This document shows positions 32,722 through 38,344 of a stretch of 38,344 nucleotides of DNA, piece by piece. Source of the DNA: Desulfobacterales bacterium (lineage in GTDB: Bacteria; Desulfobacterota; Desulfobacteria; Desulfobacterales; JADGBH01); the NCBI GenBank assembly GCA_015231595.1, contig JADGBH010000045.1, forward strand, positions 1-38,344. Reading direction: 5' to 3'. Position 1 is the first letter of the stretch, and each line of letters begins with the position of its first letter. Position numbers and translations under genes: made by a program. The notes under the pieces are model-generated. The model saw only the letters and a program-made list of their open reading frames with translations, was not told the origin of the DNA and did no database searches.

Positions 32722-34200
32722 TTAAAATGCAAAAGTTTTATTTTCAAGCTCATCAATTTTTAAGCGAGCATTAGTATTCCAAGGCTCTATATCTAAAATA
32801 ATGTTGTAAAATACTTTTGCATCATCAAGCCTATCAAAAAGTTCAGAAATAAAGGCTATAGAAAATAATACCTCGAGATCTTTTGGGTTTTGATCTAAAA
32901 TTTCAACATAAATTTTCAGAGATTCTTCTATTTTATGGCTTTCAATTAAATAAAAATCAGCGAGATTTTTTTTGAATGTTGTATTGCCTGTTTCAAGCCT
33001 TACGGCTGTTTCATAATGCTCAATGGCTTTATTTTTATTACCAGCATTATAATAAAGAACTCCTAAATCATTATGCGCTACTGCAAAATAGGGGTGATTG
33101 GTGGTTAGAGTTATTAATTCTTTTATGGCATCTTGCTCATTACCAGATTCAATCATAGTTTTAGCATTATTGTAAATTTCTTCAGGTGAACGTAAATCAA
33201 AATTTTGCGTTTTTTTTGAATCAAGGTTATCAAGCATTTCTCGTGCCTTAAAATTCCAAGGTTCAATTGCTAAAATATTATTATAAAATACTTTAGCGTC
33301 ATCATAGTTACCAAATATTTCACATACTTTTCCAATTGAAGCTAAAGTTTCAATATCTTTTGGATTAATCTTTAATATATTGTTGTATATTTCAAGAGCA
33401 TCTTGAAAACGTTTTTGTTCAATAAAATAAAAATCTGCAAGGTTTTTCTGAAAGGTTATGTTATTAGGTTCAATGATTACAGCTTTTTCATAATGCGCTA
33501 AAGATTTTGATTTATCTATATCGAAATATAAAACTCCTAAATCATTATGAGCTAAAGCAAAATTCGGATGTTGTTTAAGAAGATTTTCTAATTTGGAGAT
33601 AGCTTCTTTATCTTGACCGTTATCAATAATAAGATGTATTTCTTGATACAATTCTTCAGGAGGAATTGTTTTTTTAGCAGATTTTACAGATTCTTCCATA
33701 GTTGTCATACTTTGAGTCTGCTTGAAATCTTTTACTTGGAGTTCTTCAACATTATGCCTGACTGTTTCATCAACATTTGCAAATTCAACAACTTTGTCGT
33801 AAAGTGCTTTTGCTTCTTTATGTTCTGGGTTTTCTGAAAGCATTTGCTCAAGAATTTCAAGTGCCTGTATATAACTACCATTCTTTGTCAAAACCCTTGC
33901 CTTAAACAAAATTTCTTCTTCTAACATTGATTTATGAAAAGCTATTTGTTTATCAAGATAGACCTTATTTTCTTTTGCTGTTTCATTTTCAGCATCTAAG
34001 TCCAGAATTTTTTCTACAGATTTTAACGCTGACTCCCATTTTCGCTCTAATAGTTCGACATAACAAAGGGAATTCAAAATTTCGATGGCATTTTTTCTAA
34101 TGCCATCAACCAAACCTTTTGCTTGTATCTGGCCGCCAGAAAATTCTTGTTTCACAGGTAGATTAAGAAAATCAAAATTATTAGAGGTGTTCTTTTTCAT
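32722..34200 (-). CDS. TPR protein with internal duplication
   Basis: A 492-aa soluble protein made of tetratricopeptide repeats. An N-terminal helical part (1-180) with KSVEKILDLDAENE and ILEQMLSENPEHKEA is followed by two homologous units of about 155 residues. They start PEELYQ (181) and PEEIYN (339), and both contain AHNDLGVLYF/YY, NLADFY, INPKD/QNPKD and DDAKVFYN, then IEPWN. TPR arrays mediate protein-protein contacts. No signal peptide or enzymatic domain is seen. A degraded copy of its last repeat lies just upstream (34234-34330), so the gene has been duplicated locally. TPR genes of this style often accompany glycan-assembly genes such as those to the right, but a link is inference. 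Confidence 0.85.
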   Translation of the reverse strand: MKKNTSNNFDFLNLPVKQEFSGGQIQAKGLVDGIRKNAIEILNSLCYVELLERKWESALKSVEKILDLDAENETAKENKVYLDKQIAFHKSMLEEEILFKARVLTKNGSYIQALEILEQMLSENPEHKEAKALYDKVVEFANVDETVRHNVEELQVKDFKQTQSMTTMEESVKSAKKTIPPEELYQEIHLIIDNGQDKEAISKLENLLKQHPNFALAHNDLGVLYFDIDKSKSLAHYEKAVIIEPNNITFQKNLADFYFIEQKRFQDALEIYNNILKINPKDIETLASIGKVCEIFGNYDDAKVFYNNILAIEPWNFKAREMLDNLDSKKTQNFDLRSPEEIYNNAKTMIESGNEQDAIKELITLTTNHPYFAVAHNDLGVLYYNAGNKNKAIEHYETAVRLETGNTTFKKNLADFYLIESHKIEESLKIYVEILDQNPKDLEVLFSIAFISELFDRLDDAKVFYNIILDIEPWNTNARLKIDELENKTFAF

Positions 34201-34233
34201 TTTATAGGGTCCTTTCTAATTTAAGCTTTCATC

Positions 34234-34330
34234 AACAGCATTTGTCTAAGTGCTGCTTAATGTTTATATTCCAAGGTTCAATATTTAGCGCTCTTTGATA
34301 AAATATTTTTACTTTATCATATTTTTTAAG
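34234..34330 (-). pseudogene. Remnant of a TPR gene 3' end
   Basis: On the minus strand a frame encodes LKKYDKVKIFYQRALNIEPW followed by NINIKQHLDKCC and a stop. This matches the end of the neighbouring TPR protein (DDAKVFYNNILAIEPWN), and the upstream codons LCFKIFGE resemble its VCEIFGN. There is no start codon or earlier TPR unit, so it is a leftover of a duplicated or shuffled TPR gene. Part of it (34296-34321) is repeated exactly at 34466-34491. Confidence 0.6.
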
Positions 34331-34491
34331 TACTGTAATCTTTATTTTAATCTCGCCAAAGATTTTGAAGCACAATTTCTATTTCATTAAATGGTTCGGC
34401 TTTAACTATATAGTCTTCCGCATCTATTCCTACAACTGTCCATTGATTTTTGCCCAGTTTGATAATGATAAAATATTTTTACTTTATCATA
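34296..34491. repeat. 26-nt exact direct repeat flanking a rearranged segment
   Basis: TGATAAAATATTTTTACTTT followed by ATCATA occurs at 34296-34321 and again at 34466-34491, 170 bp apart. Each copy contains an inverted repeat TGATAAA/TTTATCA, and read on the minus strand both encode YDKVKIFY in one frame. The identity suggests a recent partial duplication or recombination inside the TPR relic. Confidence 0.8.
34347..34478 (-). pseudogene. Start-less ORF fragment, unrecognised C-terminus
   Basis: A 43-codon frame with no ATG, between two stops, reads KYFIIIKLGKNQWTVVGIDA, then EDYIVKAEPFNEIEIVLQNL and WRD. It has the composition of a real protein end, loosely recalling the tail of a receiver or regulatory domain, but I cannot identify it. 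It lies between the two copies of a 26-nt direct repeat, suggesting a rearranged segment. Confidence 0.3.
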
Positions 34492-34532
34492 CTTGAGTTT
34501 TCAAAAAATAATTAGAGTTAAATTCAGAATTA

Positions 34533-34543
34533 TGCTATATAAT
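34533..34543 (+). promoter_or_regulatory. Possible extended -10 upstream of the epimerase gene
   Basis: TGCTATATAAT contains a TG-extended TATATA and an overlapping perfect TATAAT. The -35 region is poor. It lies about 145 nt before the epimerase start. Confidence 0.3.
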
Positions 34544-34689
34544 TTGTATGTTACATTCAAGATAAAAATATAATTTGTTTAAGTTTAAGTTTGAGGAATA
34601 TTTCATGAAAAATACTATGTATTTAACCTAATCCTTAAATTAAACTATGCCAATAAGCCTACTCTCAATTGTTTAAATGGAGCTATTGT

Positions 34690-35628
34690 ATGAAATATCT
34701 AATAACTGGATTTTCAGGTTTTGTGGGGCATTATTTAATTAATTATATAAACGAGCAAGAGAAAGAAGCTCAAATAATAGGCATAGATATAATTAATAAA
34801 GTTTATCATTATAACAATTTTGTACAATATACTATTAATTTATTAAATTTTGAGGAACTATCCGCAATAATTAAAACTGAAAAACCTGATTATATAGTTC
34901 ATTTAGCTTCTTTTAGTTCAGTAGCATATAGTTGGCAGAACCCTGTTGAAAGTTTTAAAAATAATACGAATATTTTTTTAAATCTTGTTGAATCGGTAAG
35001 GTTGTTTTCAAGTCATTCCATTATACTGTCAGTCGGTTCATCTGACGAATATGGAATAATAGAAGAAAAAGATCTTCCATTAACTGAAAATAAACACTTA
35101 AATCCTGTAAGTCCTTATGCAGTAGCAAGGGTTTCACAGGAATTTTTATCAAAAATTTATTATAACGGCTTTAAAATGAATATAATTTGTACTCGTTCTT
35201 TCAATCACGTTGGGGCTGGGCAATCAGATCAATTTGTAGTAAGTTCTATAGGTAAAAAATTTGTAGAATATCTGAAAAACAAAAAAAATAAAATATTTGT
35301 CGGTAATATTGATATTGTTCGTGATTTTTTAGATGTTCGGGACGTTGTACGAGCATATTTTATGCTCCTAAAAAAAGGACAGATTGGAGATATTTATAAT
35401 GTTTGCAGCGGTAAATCTTATTCAATTAAACAAATAATTGAATTATATAAAGATATTACATTATTAAATCCCCCTATAGAAATTGATAAAGCATTGTTAA
35501 GACCTATTGAAAATCCAATCGTACTAGGTTCCTATGAAAAAATAAAAACGGAAATTAACTGGGCTCCAAAGATAGATTTAAAAGATTCGCTTAAAACGAT
35601 TATAACTTATTGGGAAAACATAACCTAA
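34690..35628 (+). CDS. NAD-dependent sugar epimerase/dehydratase (GDP-mannose dehydratase/RMD-like)
   Basis: A 312-aa extended SDR enzyme acting on a nucleotide sugar. The NAD(P) motif is ITGFSGFVGHYL, IVHLASFSSVAYSWQNP is the conserved cofactor block, and VGSSDEYG contains the catalytic Ser. The active-site motif SPYAVARVSQEFL has Arg where the usual YxxxK Lys stands. FNHVGAGQ and RDFLDVRDVV are typical of the GDP-mannose dehydratase/GDP-4-keto-6-deoxymannose reductase (RMD) branch. The start is ATG 34690 with GGAG 7 nt upstream; a longer TTG frame from 34669 has no ribosome binding site. It ends 3 nt from the convergent glycosyltransferase gene. The exact reaction is uncertain. Confidence 0.82.
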   Translation: MKYLITGFSGFVGHYLINYINEQEKEAQIIGIDIINKVYHYNNFVQYTINLLNFEELSAIIKTEKPDYIVHLASFSSVAYSWQNPVESFKNNTNIFLNLVESVRLFSSHSIILSVGSSDEYGIIEEKDLPLTENKHLNPVSPYAVARVSQEFLSKIYYNGFKMNIICTRSFNHVGAGQSDQFVVSSIGKKFVEYLKNKKNKIFVGNIDIVRDFLDVRDVVRAYFMLLKKGQIGDIYNVCSGKSYSIKQIIELYKDITLLNPPIEIDKALLRPIENPIVLGSYEKIKTEINWAPKIDLKDSLKTIITYWENIT

Positions 35629-35631
35629 TAT

Positions 35632-38344
35632 CTAAATCAGGTATGAATCTTTCTCTATTTTCTTTCTGCTTTGGACTGATTTAATCAATACATCTCCAAC
35701 AGTTTCAGCCATTTTTGTCCATGAAAATTTTTTAGCCTGTTTTAAGCCAAGATAAATAAGTGCTTGGCGTATTTCTATTTTTTGTATATCTGTAAGTGCT
35801 CTAACCATACCATCCACATCATCATCCCTAACATATAATGCAGCTTTCCCAGCAACTTCGGGTAAAGAGCTATTAGGGCAAGTTATAACAGGACAACCGC
35901 AAGCCAATGCTTCAAGTACAGGAAGACCAAATCCCTCATATTTTGAAGGAAATATCAAGGAGACTGCTCCAGAATAAGCGCATCTTAATCCATCGTCAGA
36001 TAGATTTAATGTATAAATATTGCTTGGGTTTGTATATTCTTTAAAATTATTTATCTCAGCATGGCCGCCTGTACATACAATATCAAAATTATGTTTATCA
36101 GCAAGTTGAGAAAATGCCTTGAAAAATAATATTCCGTTTTTGTAAGAGCTGATGCTCCCAATTAGAAGGAAATAAGGCTTATTAATCCCAAAACGTTGTC
36201 TAAATTTATTAAGTTCTTCTGAGTTTGATGGATAGAAAATATCTTTTACACCACAGTGCGCAATTATAATCTGTTTTTCAGATGCTGTTGGAAAAAAATT
36301 TAATAAATCGCGAGCTGTATTCTCAGATATCGTTAAATAAGCTGAAGCATAATTAATAGCATGATGTTTACCTCTCCAGTGAATATGTTCAGGATCCCAC
36401 CCCATAATTTCTGGAATCATATCATAAGCCATCATTACGGACGGAGTTGATAGAGGCGTAGTATAATAAGTCGAAATAAATAAGTCCGCGTTTTCTTCAT
36501 TACAAATTTCCTGCAAAATTTTTCTATCATTATCAATATTATCAGGATTAAAATCAGATATTTTACGATATGATAAATTTGGTATTTTTGGCAAAGTTCC
36601 ATTTCTATCAAGAACAATGATATGCCTTGAAAAACCTGTATATAGCCATTCCTCGAATAAAGAGGACCATACCCTTGCAATCCCTGTTCTTGCGAGTTGA
36701 AAAAATACGCCGTCAACAACTATTTTGATGGGTTTATGATAAAAATCTTCTAAATGTTGCGGATGATAAAATTCCCATTGCATATTATCTTGCTTTTTAA
36801 TAAGAGGAACTATCCCGCAAGAATCCGCAGTATTTACCATTGTTCTATCATTTACCCATCCAAAGTGATTACTCAACAAAACAGGGAATTCTTTTTCGTT
36901 TTGTAGAGATTGCCACTGTAAAACAGCATCTTTGTAGCCATAATATGATTCTTTAAATTTTAATTGTTCTATGGTTACATACCCAAAATGCTGAAATATT
37001 AAATCTTGTTTTTCAGTTTCATTATGAGAAAAAGGGTTTACAAATCCTACATTTCTCCATTGTCCATTATTTAGCTTTTCTGCTAACTGGGGGGGCTCAT
37101 GAGTTGCCCAAATCATTATTCCTGGTTTAAATTTCCAAACCCTCTGCCACTCTTGCTTAGGATTTTGCGTATAACAATTTCTTGAGCTAATAACTAAATT
37201 ATCTCCTACGAAATACCAGCACCAAAAAAAGGCAGAAGTTTTATCAGGTTGAGATAGAAACATTTGCCTCATATTGCATATTTGTTCAGATAGCCATAAT
37301 TCATCTGCGTCTATTTGCCATAATAAACATTCTTCATTTATGTTTACAAGTGGAGCATTAACCATTTCACGTTTGCCGTCCCAAAATTCTCCATTTGTCT
37401 TACGATATATAGTTATATTTTCAGGATATAAACGGGATAGTTCATTCAAATATTCATAGGTTCCATCAATACTTACTCCATTTTTATGAAATTTATCGCT
37501 AACATGCCCGCCGGCTCTTAAACTCCATGAAGTATCATGTTTAAGTTCTGCTACACCTTCTATTATATGCCAATGCCATTTAAAGGGAAGTTTTTTTAAT
37601 TCCTCAATATGATATTGAATAAAAGGAAAACCATTTAAAACAATTGTGAAAAAATGGATGGGTAAATTAAAAAATTTTAATGTTGCTTCATTCTCTATTC
37701 TTTTAAATGCTGAATACCCATTTCTAACATTAGGATTAAAATCAATCATTTTGTAATGTGAGTCTGATGATAATCTTTGATGATTTTTATAATTTTTAAA
37801 AGTCCTTATATCGTCTAAAAAAATAAATTTCGCCCCATAAACAATATCTAATTCAGCCATACCTGTAAATTCAGAACCATCAATTAAAACAACGTCAAAA
37901 AAATCAATTTTATGTTCCTGTTTAATCCGTTTAATTCCATTTTGAGGGACGTTACTGTTTCTTAAATATTCAATATCTTGTTTTAACCACCCTAAAATTG
38001 TTTCAAGAGGAAAACTATTTAGCGGACCTTTAATATTTTTATAAAATTCAATAATAGTTGACTCATCAGGAAAATCATTTATTGATATCGAAGAAAAATT
38101 ATAGCACTTAACAAAATTATTAGTAATATAATATTCTTTAAGCGATGAAAATCGGTTTTCTGAGACTTCTATACAAAATATGATAGGTTTATTAGGGTTT
38201 ATATTAATACCCTCTATAAAAGCTTTAGTACTTCCTTCTCCTGAGGAAGAACCAATCTCTAAAATTGTCTTAATATCTTCAGAAGACGCTATTTTTTTTA
38301 TTGCTTCATAAAATCCATCATTCTTTACAATTTCAGGAGGGATT
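35632..38344 (-). CDS. Multidomain methyltransferase-like/GT-A/GT-B glycosyltransferase, 5' end cut by window edge
   Basis: The frame stays open past the internal Met at 37860 to the right edge, so 903 codons are visible and the start lies outside. The first ~160 residues look like a class I SAM-methyltransferase fold (ILEIGSSSGEGSTKAF, FDVVLIDGSEFTGMAELD). The same fold continues through GAKFIFLDDIRTF. Next comes a GT-A-like glycosyltransferase segment (TIVLNGFPFIQYHIEELKKL, with DADELW as a DXD-type motif). The C-terminal ~390 residues are a GT-B family 4 transferase (TGIARVWSSLFEEW, FLLIGSISSYKNG, EGFGLPVLEALACGCPVITC). It is likely a surface-polysaccharide or glycoprotein glycan assembly enzyme. 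Acceptor and sugars are unknown. It is convergent with the epimerase gene. Confidence 0.85.
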   Translation of the reverse strand, partial: IPPEIVKNDGFYEAIKKIASSEDIKTILEIGSSSGEGSTKAFIEGININPNKPIIFCIEVSENRFSSLKEYYITNNFVKCYNFSSISINDFPDESTIIEFYKNIKGPLNSFPLETILGWLKQDIEYLRNSNVPQNGIKRIKQEHKIDFFDVVLIDGSEFTGMAELDIVYGAKFIFLDDIRTFKNYKNHQRLSSDSHYKMIDFNPNVRNGYSAFKRIENEATLKFFNLPIHFFTIVLNGFPFIQYHIEELKKLPFKWHWHIIEGVAELKHDTSWSLRAGGHVSDKFHKNGVSIDGTYEYLNELSRLYPENITIYRKTNGEFWDGKREMVNAPLVNINEECLLWQIDADELWLSEQICNMRQMFLSQPDKTSAFFWCWYFVGDNLVISSRNCYTQNPKQEWQRVWKFKPGIMIWATHEPPQLAEKLNNGQWRNVGFVNPFSHNETEKQDLIFQHFGYVTIEQLKFKESYYGYKDAVLQWQSLQNEKEFPVLLSNHFGWVNDRTMVNTADSCGIVPLIKKQDNMQWEFYHPQHLEDFYHKPIKIVVDGVFFQLARTGIARVWSSLFEEWLYTGFSRHIIVLDRNGTLPKIPNLSYRKISDFNPDNIDNDRKILQEICNEENADLFISTYYTTPLSTPSVMMAYDMIPEIMGWDPEHIHWRGKHHAINYASAYLTISENTARDLLNFFPTASEKQIIIAHCGVKDIFYPSNSEELNKFRQRFGINKPYFLLIGSISSYKNGILFFKAFSQLADKHNFDIVCTGGHAEINNFKEYTNPSNIYTLNLSDDGLRCAYSGAVSLIFPSKYEGFGLPVLEALACGCPVITCPNSSLPEVAGKAALYVRDDDVDGMVRALTDIQKIEIRQALIYLGLKQAKKFSWTKMAETVGDVLIKSVQSRKKIEKDSYLI

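Noticed and set aside
34605..34631. Eight-codon frame MKNTMYLT with GAGG upstream
   Set aside because: Too short to support as a gene; it may be a chance leader before the epimerase gene.
34669..34689. Upstream TTG start for the epimerase
   Set aside because: No ribosome binding site precedes it, whereas the ATG at 34690 has GGAG 7 nt upstream and begins directly at the Rossmann strand.
35632..37860. Gene start at the Met of 37858-37860
   Set aside because: The same frame stays open for 161 further codons with methyltransferase-like motifs up to the window edge, so this Met is internal.

Overview
This AT-rich window reads as chromosomal DNA of a Deltaproteobacterium-like, probably Desulfobacterales-type, anaerobe. 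That placement is an inference. It rests on a nif cluster with NifI-type PII proteins and a NifB with a NifX-like tail, on PAS kinases with a cysteine cluster, on a WD40-caspase lipoprotein, and on several families of short palindromic repeats between genes. No tRNA, rRNA or CRISPR array was found.

Region 1 (about 1-11,000, minus strand) is a compact Mo-nitrogenase cluster. In transcription order it is nifH, nifI1, nifI2, nifD, nifK, nifE, nifN, nifB, a thioredoxin-like [2Fe-2S] ferredoxin, a GNAT acetyltransferase and nifV. A sigma-54 (-24/-12) promoter sits upstream of nifH. About 100 bp further upstream lie three 30-bp tandem repeats carrying dyads, which may be enhancer sites and do not look like canonical NifA sites. 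A MITE-like repeat sits between nifE and nifN, and a second copy lies beyond the nifH upstream region. NifV lacks its usual C-terminus.

Region 2 (about 11,220-12,300) is a graveyard: a MITE copy, a frameshifted basic ORF, the 5' relic of an IS3-family element whose orfA carries an in-frame stop, and a zinc-ribbon-like ORF that the relic appears to have interrupted.

Region 3 (12,296-15,663, minus) is a signalling and pilus operon: a receiver protein, an unannotated 51-aa protein, a PilB/GspE-like ATPase starting at TTG, and a PAS histidine kinase. The genes are overlapping or nearly abutting.

Region 4 (15,893-25,453) holds housekeeping and envelope genes. These are mfd (+), a PilZ-like gene followed by larE (-), UDP-glucose dehydrogenase and UDP-glucuronate decarboxylase (+, a route to UDP-xylose), and a DEAD-box RNA helicase with a DbpA-like RNA-binding tail (-).

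Region 5 (26,023-38,344) holds a 1449-aa lipoprotein fusing OmpA, WD40 and caspase-like domains with an EF-hand, a long-chain acyl-CoA ligase, a TPR protein with an internal duplication plus a degraded TPR relic, a sugar-nucleotide epimerase/reductase, and a very large surface-glycan protein. That last protein is open to the right edge and combines methyltransferase-like, GT-A and GT-B domains. Short repeats of three unrelated families fill most of the larger gaps.
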